Positions 33,096-40,611 of a stretch of DNA of 64,000 nt are shown piece after piece. The stretch is from a virus: the IMG/VR virus record IMGVR_UViG_3300036766_000194, positions 1-64,000 of that record. One strand, given 5' to 3'. The position numbers were made by a program, and so were the translations under genes. Each line of letters opens with the position of its first letter. Position 1 is the first letter of the stretch. A model generated the notes under the pieces. That model saw nothing but the letters and a program-made list of their open reading frames with translations, did not search any database and was not told the DNA's origin.

Positions 33096-33262
33096 TTTCT
33101 CTCTCTCTCTCCTTTTCGGCGTCTCCCCGGTATCACCTTGATTTTGTGTTCCGTGTTTAGCTTTGCCAGCCATGGCAACGTTCCTCCACTCTTATTCTAC
33201 TGTAGAGGATGGAAAAGAGTTAACAACTAACCTTTCCCCGTAGAATGAGGGTGGAGGAACGC

Positions 33263-33385
33263 ATGGATAAATTAACGCAGTTGCTATCGGTGATGGAGAT
33301 GACGCCGTCGGCGGCTTATTTTCTTACCAGATGGGCCAGAGAAAATCCAGCTGCGTCGGGACCTCGCCGCGTACTGCGCGGTTGA
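33263..33385 (+). CDS. Possible small ORF (40 aa)
   Basis: ATG 33263 with GGTGGAGGAAC upstream and TAGAAT before that, ending TGA 33383-33385. The signals look real, but the ORF overlaps a different-frame remnant (33303-33452), so the original gene here may have suffered a frameshift. Function unknown. Confidence 0.3.
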   Translation: MDKLTQLLSVMEMTPSAAYFLTRWARENPAASGPRRVLRG

Positions 33386-33452
33386 CACCTTTGCTGTGGT
33401 AAAATTGCTGGAAAAGATAGAAGCTAGTTGTGTGGTCTCCCTCCCGTATTAA
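33303..33452 (+). pseudogene. C-terminal remnant resembling DUF2779 / Cas4-like tail
   Basis: A frame opened after a stop at 33300 reads LIFLPDGPEKIQLRRDLAAYCAVDT-type sequence and then FAVVKLLEKI, ending TAA. The YCxxDTxAxVxLL pattern is how DUF2779-family proteins end. With the N-terminal fragment at 7287-7613, it suggests an old nuclease gene broken and scattered. No start codon; weak evidence from a short match. Confidence 0.35.
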
Positions 33453-33458
33453 CAGAGT

Positions 33459-33623
33459 ATGACAACAAAATCCTACACGCCCGGACATGATTTTGAACTT
33501 GATCTAGCCTATGGTCAGACGGGAGAACGTTGGATGAGGCACCGCTCGGTCCACGTTTGGGATAAATGCGCCGACGAACCCTCCTCCCTCCTAGCCCGCA
33601 TCCAACTGGAGGTGCCGAAATGA
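33459..33623 (+). CDS. Small protein or nuclease fragment (54 aa)
   Basis: 54 aa, ATG 33459. YTPGHDFELDLAYGQTGERW resembles the first strand-turn of small phage nucleases that start with D..L.FGQ.GE, but the rest of such a fold is absent, so it may be a truncated gene. Stop overlaps the next ATG (ATGA). Confidence 0.4.
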   Translation: MTTKSYTPGHDFELDLAYGQTGERWMRHRSVHVWDKCADEPSSLLARIQLEVPK

Positions 33624-33871
33624 ATACCGGAAAGTATAATCGCGGGCATCGAACAGGGTGCCCTTCGGATGTACCAGAAGGCTGGTACGGTTGTGGGTGT
33701 AGTTGCCAATGGCTTGAATTAGTTGATGCCGCCAGAAAAGAATCTGGATTTCATTGGCAGGAAGGAGTTTATTTTAAGCGTTTGGCGAACAAAATGGTTC
33801 AGATGAGAATTTTCGGGTCATACAACGGCACGCCTAACGTATCGAAAGGCTTTACAGTTTCACGACCCTGA
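33620..33871 (+). CDS. Small Cys-containing protein (83 aa)
   Basis: 83 aa from ATG 33620, coupled to the previous ORF. GCPSDVPEGWYGCGCSCQWLE could bind a metal. The frame ends at 33871 but the neighbouring frame continues FEPEPAAAKEKPSPG to a TGA at about 33932, so a frameshift near the end is possible. Confidence 0.45.
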   Translation: MNTGKYNRGHRTGCPSDVPEGWYGCGCSCQWLELVDAARKESGFHWQEGVYFKRLANKMVQMRIFGSYNGTPNVSKGFTVSRP

Positions 33872-33887
33872 ATTTGAGCCAGAGCCA

Positions 33888-33907
33888 GCCGCCGCGAAGG
33901 AGAAGCC
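33888..33907. repeat. 20-bp direct repeat, unit 1
   Basis: GCCGCCGCGAAGGAGAAGCC here is exactly repeated at 42474-42493, where it provides the ribosome site of the repeat-protein gene. Confidence 0.85.
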
Positions 33908-33928
33908 GTCTCCGGGAATAAGTGTTTC

Positions 33929-34012
33929 ATGAACGCCGAAGTAGTATCTATTATTGAGGATGTTTGTTACGCAATAAACTGTATGAACTTTTCTACTGGG
34001 AATATGATATAG
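33929..34012 (+). CDS. Possible 27-aa ORF
   Basis: ATG 33929 to TAG: MNAEVVSIIEDVCYAINCMN and a short tail. Fills the gap before the SbcD-like gene. No clear ribosome site; may be chance. Confidence 0.2.
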   Translation: MNAEVVSIIEDVCYAINCMNFSTGNMI

Positions 34013-34015
34013 CCT

Positions 34016-35032
34016 ATGACCTCTAATACGAATTCAAAAGTTGTAAAACTTCCTCATATAAATGTAAATTTTACCTTCATTTCCGATTCTCATCTTTCTG
34101 CTGTACCTCCAGGTACAAGAAGAAGAGATGATTATGCTACTGCCATTCTTAATAAATTTGAATTTGTTAGAGAATTAACCGAAAAAATTCAAGGCGTGTG
34201 CTTACATGGAGGTGATTTTTGGCATATAAAAACTCCTCGTTCCCCAGCCAATAATCTTTCCATAATTTGTCGTGCTATCCGTTGCCTATCAAAATTTCCT
34301 ACCGGATGTATCTATACCACCCCCGGAAATCACGATTTGAGTCATGATTCTTTAGGGAGTTTGCCCCATCAACCCTTAGGAATACTAATGGCTGCTGGTG
34401 TTTGTCACGATTTATCAGTTACGTCCGTAATCTTTGAAAACAGTGATGGTTCCGTCCGTGTTCAAGTGGAGGCTTTTTCTTATGCAGACGAATCTGTCAC
34501 CATGGCCCGATTACTTGCCAGTGGTCCTCGTATCCCCGGATGTTACCGGGTGGGTATTGTTCACTCCTACGGATCTCCCAAATCTCACAGTCTCTGGGGA
34601 ATTGACACCCTCGGATACGATCAACTCATGGACTTGGACTACGACTTTTTACTTTGGGGACACGACCATTCAAGAGAAGAAACCATAACTGTAGGAAATG
34701 TGACTCATGTGCGATTGGGATCACTTTCTAGGGCATCCCTATCTACCGATGAAGTAGACCGCCCGGTTAGCGCCGCTGTGATCTCATTCACGACAGAAGG
34801 CATCAAGTACCAGGAGCGTCGCATCCCGGTTAAGCCTCTGGAATTGGCGTTTGTTACAGCCGATCATAACCTCGCCAACGTTGCCAAACTAGATGAAATC
34901 ACGACATTCTTTTCAGACATGGATCAGGCCGTCTCCGGAATTGAGAGTACGGACCCAAGAAATATCATTCAGTCCTTGACCGCAGAAGACCCCGCACTAA
35001 CGCAGATGATATTTGAATTATGCGAACTGTAA
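34016..35032 (+). CDS. SbcD/Mre11-like nuclease subunit
   Basis: 338 aa. Motifs: ISDSHLSA (about 23-30), LHGGDFWHIKTP (about 64-75), TTPGNHDLSHD (about 105-115), IVHSYG near 185 and WGHDHSREE near 218, the set of Mre11/SbcD phosphoesterases. Mre11-type proteins work with a Rad50/SbcC ATPase to open blocked DNA ends; here the ATPase is only a half protein 6 kb upstream. Additional C-terminal residues have no recognisable capping motif. Confidence 0.82.
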   Translation: MTSNTNSKVVKLPHINVNFTFISDSHLSAVPPGTRRRDDYATAILNKFEFVRELTEKIQGVCLHGGDFWHIKTPRSPANNLSIICRAIRCLSKFPTGCIYTTPGNHDLSHDSLGSLPHQPLGILMAAGVCHDLSVTSVIFENSDGSVRVQVEAFSYADESVTMARLLASGPRIPGCYRVGIVHSYGSPKSHSLWGIDTLGYDQLMDLDYDFLLWGHDHSREETITVGNVTHVRLGSLSRASLSTDEVDRPVSAAVISFTTEGIKYQERRIPVKPLELAFVTADHNLANVAKLDEITTFFSDMDQAVSGIESTDPRNIIQSLTAEDPALTQMIFELCEL

Positions 35033-35153
35033 TACGGATGTCCTTACAGATCAATATCTTATCTATGTTTTGCGCGATCCCAGAACTGGAGAGCCGCGCT
35101 ATGTCGGTCAGAGTTCGCGAGGATTAGAACGACCTCAAGAGCATCGATTTTGA
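35013..35153 (+). pseudogene. GIY-YIG endonuclease fragment
   Basis: A short frame overlapping the end of the SbcD-like gene reads QYLIYVLRDPRTGEPRYVGQSS then RGLERPQEHRF and stops. The LIYVL...RYVGQSS pair is the GIY-YIG motif, with the ER.QEH that follows it in the family. Everything after is missing, so this is the 5' piece of a homing or repair endonuclease. TTG 35013 is the only start. Confidence 0.6.
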
Positions 35154-35191
35154 GGAGCGTGAATCAACATCTGAATAACTGGAGAAGGATT

Positions 35192-35785
35192 ATGAAGAAC
35201 ATCTGGTTCAATAGCGATCTTCATCTGTCACATGCTAATATCATAAAGTATTGCAAGCGTCCCTTTGTGCGCACTGAATTCCCCGAAGACGATAAGCGTC
35301 ATTGGGATTACGAAACCATGGATGAGACTCTAGTAAAGAATCACAATGAACTTGTCGGATCTGATGATGATGTTTACAATCTTGGCGACCTGACTTTCGG
35401 TCGTGATGCGAACGTTGATCGTGCACGTCAACTGCTACGCCGCATGAACGGTAGGCACCATTTCATCTTTGGCAATCATGATAAAATAGCCACCCAACTT
35501 TCAGACATGTTTGTGTGGATGAAACACTATCATGAGTTCAAACAAGGTGAAATCACCATAATCCTCTTTCATTATGCCCTCCGGACATGGAATCATCAAT
35601 TCAAAGGTTCCATGCATCTCTATGGTCATAGTCACGGCACCCTACCCGAGGACAAGTCTCTGTCCTTTGACGTCGGTGTTGATACTCATGATTTTCGTCC
35701 TTATCACTTAGATGACATTATTAAGAAGATGGAGCGTAAACGTCGTGACAACTCAACCGGATTACCACCAGGCGACAGCAAGTAA
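35192..35785 (+). CDS. Metallophosphoesterase
   Basis: 197 aa from ATG 35192, with GGAGAAGG upstream. FNSDLHLSHANII (5-17), NLGDLTF near 63, FGNHDK near 91, LFHYALRTW near 122 and YGHSHG near 142 complete the metal site. This is the small calcineurin-like type often seen in phages next to RNA ligase and kinase genes. Overlaps the next ORF. Fourth family member in the window. Confidence 0.85.
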   Translation: MKNIWFNSDLHLSHANIIKYCKRPFVRTEFPEDDKRHWDYETMDETLVKNHNELVGSDDDVYNLGDLTFGRDANVDRARQLLRRMNGRHHFIFGNHDKIATQLSDMFVWMKHYHEFKQGEITIILFHYALRTWNHQFKGSMHLYGHSHGTLPEDKSLSFDVGVDTHDFRPYHLDDIIKKMERKRRDNSTGLPPGDSK

Positions 35786-36710
35786 ATTCGCCGAACAAAT
35801 CAATTCAACATTCTCGACCGAAGAGAGTCTAAAGACTCTCTTCGAATCGTATTTCCCAGGACTTCCATTTGATCGGACAGATCATTGGAACGGTATTTTA
35901 AACCGTGAGATCACTAAGGCATGGCAAGAAGCCGGACCCGCCGTCAAGACTAATCCCACCATGACGGACATTCTTAAGATCTTAAAAGCATTACATCCTT
36001 TGCTTGATTACAATCTCTACACCCAAGTAGCCCTAAATTTGCAGAGTTTCACTGGGTTTGCTTATCAATCTGGCGACGCAACTAAGGAACTGGAACATTT
36101 ACGCCATAAATGGGTAGACCGGACTCTCAGTAGCAGTTATATCCAAGACCCTTTCGAACCCAAAGCCAAGATGATGAAGGAAGCCAACACAGATTTAGAC
36201 TTTGAATATAATTCTGATCTATCTGCTATTAAGGCGCTGCGAATTATTGCTAACTTCGGTCCCTTGTCTAGCTTTCGTGTATCTCCCAAGGGCAGCACTC
36301 CGGCATTTGCCGACAGTAAGAACATTTCTATGATTGGGATTGGTGGAGATCGTTTTATCAAAACTTTGCCTAACTTGAAAGTTCACTACATCACCTGGGA
36401 GTCCGCTCCTAACATTCTCACCCTACAACCCGACGGATCTTTCAGTGCTCAGAATATACCTTACAATTTTGTTTCAAAAAGCGGGGGACAAATTCTTAAC
36501 GAGGTTCTTTTTTCTCGTTGGTTGGCGTACAGGGTTTATGGAGTTGTGGATATGGTACAGAAACCCCTCACCGTTATTCCACGTATGAACAGTGTTATGA
36601 TTGTGTCTACTCATGTCCCTGAAGTAGAAGAATTCGTTAAAGATTTAAGAGCTTCTCAAAGAATATTTTTACACGAAGGAGCGCGTCCCGCGAATGCTAT
36701 ACTTTCCTAG
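35742..36710 (+). CDS. Unknown protein
   Basis: 322 aa from GTG 35742; the frame is open from 35712, inside the phosphoesterase gene, and the true start is not certain. Mixed alpha/beta composition with no motif I can name. The last residues overlap the next ATG. Confidence 0.5.
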   Translation, partial: VVTTQPDYHQATASKFAEQINSTFSTEESLKTLFESYFPGLPFDRTDHWNGILNREITKAWQEAGPAVKTNPTMTDILKILKALHPLLDYNLYTQVALNLQSFTGFAYQSGDATKELEHLRHKWVDRTLSSSYIQDPFEPKAKMMKEANTDLDFEYNSDLSAIKALRIIANFGPLSSFRVSPKGSTPAFADSKNISMIGIGGDRFIKTLPNLKVHYITWESAPNILTLQPDGSFSAQNIPYNFVSKSGGQILNEVLFSRWLAYRVYGVVDMVQKPLTVIPRMNSVMIVSTHVPEVEEFVKDLRASQRIFLHEGARPANAILS

Positions 36711-37122
36711 CCGTGAATCTTGGACCACCTTCACTGTGTTTGACTGTCCTGAGGGAGATTACCTTGGAGGTCATGCTGTTGTGAGTAAGGGTAGGAATCA
36801 TTCTCCTCTTTCAGTAACTTATGGTTGGGCAGAGGACAAGGAATGTTACCTATTCGAAATTGCGTTAATATCCACTTCATCCCTCATATCTATAGCAGAG
36901 CATCCTGCCGAAGTTGCTCATGCTAAGGATGAACAAGAAGCCGTGAATATTGCTAACGATACGTCTGGTGGAGAAGCTGATATTGTAGGTGACGTTGCTC
37001 AAGGAGTGTTTGGAGTGAACGTGGTGTTATTAGACTATGGGGCGATGATAAATGTTGGGTTAGACCAACACGAAGATGCTATCGCTTGGTTAACCAGACG
37101 AATTAAAGAGTTGGTACAATGA
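36694..37122 (+). CDS. Unknown protein
   Basis: 142 aa. An N-terminal FPSRESWTTFTVFDCPEG and acidic middle; the C-terminal half has LLDYGAMINVGLDQHEDAI and a final helix. Overlaps both neighbours by a few bases, so it belongs to the same transcript. Not recognised. Confidence 0.5.
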   Translation: MLYFPSRESWTTFTVFDCPEGDYLGGHAVVSKGRNHSPLSVTYGWAEDKECYLFEIALISTSSLISIAEHPAEVAHAKDEQEAVNIANDTSGGEADIVGDVAQGVFGVNVVLLDYGAMINVGLDQHEDAIAWLTRRIKELVQ

Positions 37123-37223
37123 GCATAATTCTTAAATTGTTGCTTTGGAATCGTGATAGAGATTTCCTAGGGAAACAGGCGACGGATCGTGCCCACCAGG
37201 TCCACATGGAGAAGGGGAAATAG
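37119..37223 (+). CDS. Possible 34-aa basic peptide
   Basis: ATG overlapping the previous stop (ATGA), ending TAG 37221-37223. Short and basic with a hydrophobic start. Coupling supports translation; nothing else does. Confidence 0.3.
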   Translation: MSIILKLLLWNRDRDFLGKQATDRAHQVHMEKGK

Positions 37224-37303
37224 TAGCGTATTGTGACTCTCCACAAGTTTGTATTAAACGATCAGATGGAACCACATTTTGGTGGAGAGCGGACCTTATA
37301 GAA

Positions 37304-37828
37304 CTAGTAACTTTGAATCAAAACAGTAACCAAGTTTGAAGTCACTAAAAATTGAATCTGGTTAAGGGTTTGGGTATAAAAGGAACTAGGAGTAATTGCT
37401 ATTTGAGCATGATCTGCGGTAGGAATTACATAACTTACAATGTCCGCTTTTCTTCCTAAGGAGTCCGGAGCAGAATAGATGGTAACGGTAGAATTTGTGT
37501 ATACCCCCCAGAAAGTTGTAGCAGAAGCAGGAGTCTGATTAAGGTTGGTCCCTGCGTTTGCTAATGCGATGTAAGTTGTAGTTACGGCAGGAGATCCAGC
37601 AGTTACGTTTACAACCCGACCTTGAGTGTACACTGTAGAGGAACTCCAAACAGAAGCGGCTGAAGTAGGGGAACAACTAAAAGTAATCAGGTCTCTACCA
37701 GAAGCAACAAAGTAGTTTCCATTGATAGGATCAACGGTTGAGAATGCAAGATTTAGAGACGTTCCCGTAGCTGGTCCCGAAGCTAATATAGAGCTAAGGG
37801 GTACGCTAGTTAAGAGTGTGTATGCCAT
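37304..37828 (-). CDS. Virion-associated (tail/fibre-like) protein
   Basis: 174 aa, rich in Ser, Thr and Ala. It contains ASVWSSSTVYTQGRVV, a W-x-x-S/T-Y pattern often seen in carbohydrate-contacting or fibre modules (compare AIWQANHAYTTSDQ in the 13605-14090 protein). It is the second gene of a short leftward pair. Structural role inferred from composition. Confidence 0.6.
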   Translation of the reverse strand: MAYTLLTSVPLSSILASGPATGTSLNLAFSTVDPINGNYFVASGRDLITFSCSPTSAASVWSSSTVYTQGRVVNVTAGSPAVTTTYIALANAGTNLNQTPASATTFWGVYTNSTVTIYSAPDSLGRKADIVSYVIPTADHAQIAITPSSFYTQTLNQIQFLVTSNLVTVLIQSY

Positions 37829-37908
37829 GAAGTTTCCTCTTAATGGATCTTATAGTTTAGAAAATTTGACTTTCCGTCTGGTATTGCTACTGTTTGTATG
37901 CTCAGGGC

Positions 37909-38481
37909 TTACGGCGTAATAAGGTGGTACCACAAGGTAACTTTGACGCTTCCATCGCCGAGAGTAAAGTTCCCGTTGGAGGCGACAATGAAAACTCCTG
38001 CCCCAATGGTTGCGGCGTTGTACATCACGTTTCCCGAGGCTTGATTGTTGTTTGGGGAACCGAACCCAATGCTGCCCCCCGTGTTCACGGTCAAGTCAAT
38101 TGAGGCTTCGGCGTATGGACCAAAAGTAGCAGCGTTGTCCGTCTCGATTCCAAAAAACTGGCGTGCAGATGCACTTGCTGACGGAGTCGTATCGTATTGC
38201 AGGTTGAGTGTGTTGCCAGTGGCATTGCCGAAAGCGATGGGTCCGGGTCCAAGTTTGTACTGAGCGAGGCATCTCTCAACGAGGTAAAATTGTCCGGGAA
38301 CGGGCGGGAGACATTGCACAGACGTAGACAATGTTTTGAGTTGTGCCGATGACAAAGTCACGGAGATAGCAATTCCTCCTCCCGCATTATCAAGGATTTG
38401 TAGATTCTTGTTATCATCTAGATGTTCATCATCATTGTAAGCCGATAAAATCAGTCCAAGATTTTTTGTTGTATCAGGCAT
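37909..38481 (-). CDS. Virion-associated structural protein
   Basis: 190 aa. Begins MPDTTKNLGLILSAYNDDEHL and continues with beta-rich, Ser/Thr/Gly-heavy sequence (ATGNTLNLQYDTTP). This style is typical of decoration or fibre-tip proteins. It leads the leftward pair with 37304-37828. Confidence 0.6.
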   Translation of the reverse strand: MPDTTKNLGLILSAYNDDEHLDDNKNLQILDNAGGGIAISVTLSSAQLKTLSTSVQCLPPVPGQFYLVERCLAQYKLGPGPIAFGNATGNTLNLQYDTTPSASASARQFFGIETDNAATFGPYAEASIDLTVNTGGSIGFGSPNNNQASGNVMYNAATIGAGVFIVASNGNFTLGDGSVKVTLWYHLITP

Positions 38482-38579
38482 ATAGTGTTCCTACCAAGAA
38501 GGAAATAGTTAGAATTTTAGCTAAAAATGTAGACTATCCAGTATAGTATAGATATGAGATACATGCGACCAAATTCGCC

Positions 38580-38700
38580 GTGCCCCAGTTTGCTGGGCAT
38601 CTATACCACCGATTAACGCGGTATAGACACCCAGCGAGCCATCGTTTGGGTGTGTAGAAGTTCTTTCCGAGTAATAACCCCATACGATAATTAAGCGTCA
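38580..38700 (+). other. Three consecutive stem-loops
   Basis: CCCAG/CTGGG near 38585, CTATACC/GGTATAG near 38601-38626 and ACACCCA/TGGGTGT near 38628-38654 follow one another upstream of the tRNA-Pro genes. They may be a structured leader or small RNA. Confidence 0.45.
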
Positions 38701-38702
38701 CA

Positions 38703-38776
38703 CGGAGTGTACGTGGACGGACGACGGCAGGCGTCGGAAGCCTGAGCACCCGGTTCAATTCCGGGCACTCCGACCA
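38703..38776 (+). tRNA. tRNA-Pro (CGG)
   Basis: Acceptor CGGAGTG/CACTCCG, anticodon stem CAGGC/GCCTG with loop GTCGGAA (CGG), T-arm CCCGG/CCGGG, CCA encoded. The D-arm is short. Confidence 0.88.
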
Positions 38777-38782
38777 ATTTTT

Positions 38783-38861
38783 CGGGAAGTAGCGCAGCCT
38801 GGTCCAACGCGCCTGCTTTGGAAGCAGGAGGTCGTGGGTTCAAATCCCACCTTCCCGACCA
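38783..38861 (+). tRNA. tRNA-Pro (TGG), first copy
   Basis: Acceptor CGGGAAG/CTTCCCG, anticodon stem CCTGC/GCAGG with loop TTTGGAA (TGG), T-loop TTCAAAT, CCA encoded. Confidence 0.92.
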
Positions 38862-38875
38862 AGTTTTTAGTTTTA

Positions 38876-38949
38876 CGGGGACAAGTGTTAAGGCCGCATA
38901 TATGCTTTGGGAGCATAGGGTCGGAGTTCAATTCTCCGGTCCCCGACCA
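38876..38949 (+). tRNA. tRNA-Pro (TGG), second copy
   Basis: Acceptor CGGGGAC/GTCCCCG, anticodon stem TATGC/GCATA with loop TTTGGGA (TGG with G37, the usual Pro residue), CCA encoded. Different body from the first TGG copy. Confidence 0.88.
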
Positions 38950-39331
38950 GGAGCCGGAAGCCGTTGAAGAGTAAGCCTTGTAGAAGGCAACGGCAGGCTC
39001 CTCGTAATTTCTGTAGGGAGCAGCCGCCGTAAGGCGGAGGACGAGGCTGCAGTTGAAAGAGCCGTGGGGAAAGAGTGCCATTATCCTAACCCGTAAGGGA
39101 AGGACCTAAGTCCTGAGGGGAGCGTGGGTGAAACGCCTCCTGCTCACAGATTTTCGTTGTGGAAGATGCAGACCCCAACTTAATGGGGAGTCGGATTCGC
39201 ACAAGGAAAGATTCGGTCTAGTAGCCAAGTCTAACCGACCCAGGCGGATTTGCCGATAAACGGAGGAGCAGCTTTCCTGGAGCCTAGTGTTCCGTTGGAA
39301 GGTAAGACTTCACCGAACGCAACGGAAGTTT
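38950..39331 (+). ncRNA. Unassigned highly structured RNA candidate A
   Basis: About 380 bases between two tRNA-Pro genes with no plausible ORF. Many strong pairings: GGAGCC (38950) with GGCTCC (38996) around CCGTTG/CAACGG; CGCC-GTAA-GGCG near 39028; CAACGGAA near 39320 with TTCCGTTG near 39291. Not RNase P (that is at 41514), not tmRNA as far as I can see. No family assigned. Confidence 0.5.
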
Positions 39332-39332
39332 C

Positions 39333-39409
39333 GGGGACGTAGCGAAGCCTGTTATCGCGCACCCTTGGGGTGGGTGAGATCGCTGGTTAAAATCCAGTCG
39401 TCCCGACCA
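39333..39409 (+). tRNA. tRNA-Pro (GGG)
   Basis: Acceptor GGGGACG/CGTCCCG (G1-G72 mismatch, or C at 39332 pairs), anticodon stem CACCC/GGGTG with loop TTGGGGT (GGG), T-loop TTAAAAT, CCA encoded. The T-loop lacks the usual TTC. Confidence 0.82.
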
Positions 39410-39418
39410 AACTTGTCT

Positions 39419-40021
39419 GTGATATATCAAGTTTACCCCAGTTTATGTGATTGTGGCCTAAACTGGGGTAAACTTCGTATAGCCTTTTATAAATACGATG
39501 GTAGCAATCTACGCTGGGAGTGGGCACCCAAACGTGGCTGGTACAAGTATGGTACCCGGACGCAACTTTTTAATGAGACTGATCCGTTGTTCGGTCAGGC
39601 TATTCCCATATTCCAAGATACCATGGGAGCGGAAATAGCTCGTCGTTGTAAGGATGCCGAACGCGGAGTACAGAGAATTATTGTTTATACGGAATTCTTT
39701 GGACCTTCTAGCTTCGCCGGAGAGCATGAATTGGCGGAACCAAAGAAATTGAAGTTGTTTGACATTAAGTTGTACAAACGTGGAATAATGTCTCCGCGAC
39801 AGTTCGTAAAAACTTTTGGAGATTTGCCTTATTCAGCGCAAGTGACTTATGAAGGCAACCTTAACAAGCAATTTATTGATGATGTTCGTAAGGGAGTCTA
39901 TCCCGTTTGGGAAGGAGTCGTAGCCAAGGGGGATGATTTTATAATAAAGATAAAAACGGACATATACTTTAAAAAATTGAATGAAGTTTACGGAACCGAG
40001 TATAGGAACTATTGGGAATGA
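39419..40021 (+). CDS. RNA ligase (Rnl2/T4-type nucleotidyltransferase), start uncertain
   Basis: About 200 aa from GTG 39419 (TTG 39413 also possible). Adenylation motif FYKYDGSNLRWEW gives the KxDG lysine; VYTEFFG is motif IIIa-like; WEGVVAKG is motif IV; IIKIKTD is motif V. These are the nucleotidyltransferase motifs of ATP-dependent RNA ligases, which seal tRNA or other RNA breaks. The N-terminus before the motif is only about 25 residues, shorter than usual, and is encoded by a perfect inverted repeat, so the 5' end looks lost or rearranged. Located among tRNA genes and rnpB. Confidence 0.8.
   Translation: MIYQVYPSLCDCGLNWGKLRIAFYKYDGSNLRWEWAPKRGWYKYGTRTQLFNETDPLFGQAIPIFQDTMGAEIARRCKDAERGVQRIIVYTEFFGPSSFAGEHELAEPKKLKLFDIKLYKRGIMSPRQFVKTFGDLPYSAQVTYEGNLNKQFIDDVRKGVYPVWEGVVAKGDDFIIKIKTDIYFKKLNEVYGTEYRNYWE
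39429..39475. repeat. Perfect 17-bp inverted repeat
   Basis: AAGTTTACCCCAGTTTA (39429-39445) is the exact reverse complement of TAAACTGGGGTAAACTT (39459-39475), 13 bases apart. The unit matches the tandem TAAACTGG repeats at 9401-9436 in the other tRNA array. It overlaps the RNA ligase 5' region. Confidence 0.9.
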
Positions 40022-40080
40022 CTCAACGTGAGCGCATGAAGAATCGGTACCCTAAGAAGTTAGGCTTTGTAGTAAAGTAA
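40018..40080 (+). CDS. Possible 20-aa ORF
   Basis: ATG overlaps the RNA ligase stop (ATGA): a very basic peptide (MTQRERMKNRYPKKLGFVVK) ending immediately before a tRNA gene. May be chance. Confidence 0.25.
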   Translation: MTQRERMKNRYPKKLGFVVK

Positions 40081-40081
40081 T

Positions 40082-40158
40082 GGCTCTGTCGTATAATGGT
40101 CCAGTACGCCGCTCTCATAAAGCGGAGACGGTAGGTTCAATTCCTCCCAGAGCTACCA
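40082..40158 (+). tRNA. tRNA-Met/Ile2 (CAT)
   Basis: Acceptor GGCTCTG/CAGAGCT, anticodon stem CCGCT/AGCGG with loop CTCATAA (CAT), T-loop TTCAATT, CCA encoded. Could be elongator Met or a lysidine-modified Ile tRNA. Confidence 0.88.
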
Positions 40159-40177
40159 AAATTAAGTATCAAGTAGT

Positions 40178-40414
40178 ATGATCATAGAAGTGAAACCCTC
40201 TATAGGCCGTATCCCAGAATGGGGCGTCTTTATTGACGATGTTCTATTTGGGGTTAGTAAGCATAGTTGTGACGCGGATCTAGCTGCTTGGAAGTTACAG
40301 AGCATGTTTGCTGATGAGAAACCTGAAGTATTAAATCATCCTGAGAGAAGACAATTCCTTCTCCAGCAAATAGAAGAGATTAAAAAAGAAATAAAGAAAA
40401 CTACCCGAAAATAG
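40178..40414 (+). CDS. Unknown small protein
   Basis: 78 aa. A short beta N-terminus (VKPSIGRIPEWGVFIDDVLFG) then a helical Lys/Glu-rich C-terminus. Not recognised; no strong ribosome site. Confidence 0.5.
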   Translation: MIIEVKPSIGRIPEWGVFIDDVLFGVSKHSCDADLAAWKLQSMFADEKPEVLNHPERRQFLLQQIEEIKKEIKKTTRK

Positions 40415-40458
40415 AATTACAGGGTAGAATAAAAGAGCAGGAAAGAAGGAGAACATAG

Positions 40459-40611
40459 ATGCTCGTATTAAAAAGACCAATTAGGCCGTTGTGGCAGGCG
40501 CTGAGGTATCTAATTCCGCACCGTTTGACCATGTTTCATACGCCAACGATTTGGGCAATACTGTGGTGGAACTACTGGAATGAGCGAAAAGCTCTTTATC
40601 CACACAGTTAG
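40459..40611 (+). CDS. Small basic/aromatic protein (50 aa)
   Basis: 50 aa, with AAGGAGAAC seven bases before the ATG and TAGAAT further up. Basic N-terminus and a Trp-rich stretch (IWAILWWNYWNE) that may touch a membrane. It directly precedes the structured RNA stretch. Confidence 0.5.
   Translation: MLVLKRPIRPLWQALRYLIPHRLTMFHTPTIWAILWWNYWNERKALYPHS

Noticed and set aside
38950-39331. tmRNA, 6S or SRP RNA
   Set aside because: No tRNA-like ends, tag reading frame, or SRP signature loop found by eye.
39287-39418. Extending the RNA ligase ORF back to 39287
   Set aside because: That part covers a tRNA-Pro gene and is not protein-like.
7688-40437. Recurrent TAGAAT upstream of genes (7688, 14968, about 33239, about 40431) as a phage promoter
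   Set aside because: Spacing to the start codon varies and no shared -35 was seen; cannot be separated from chance.
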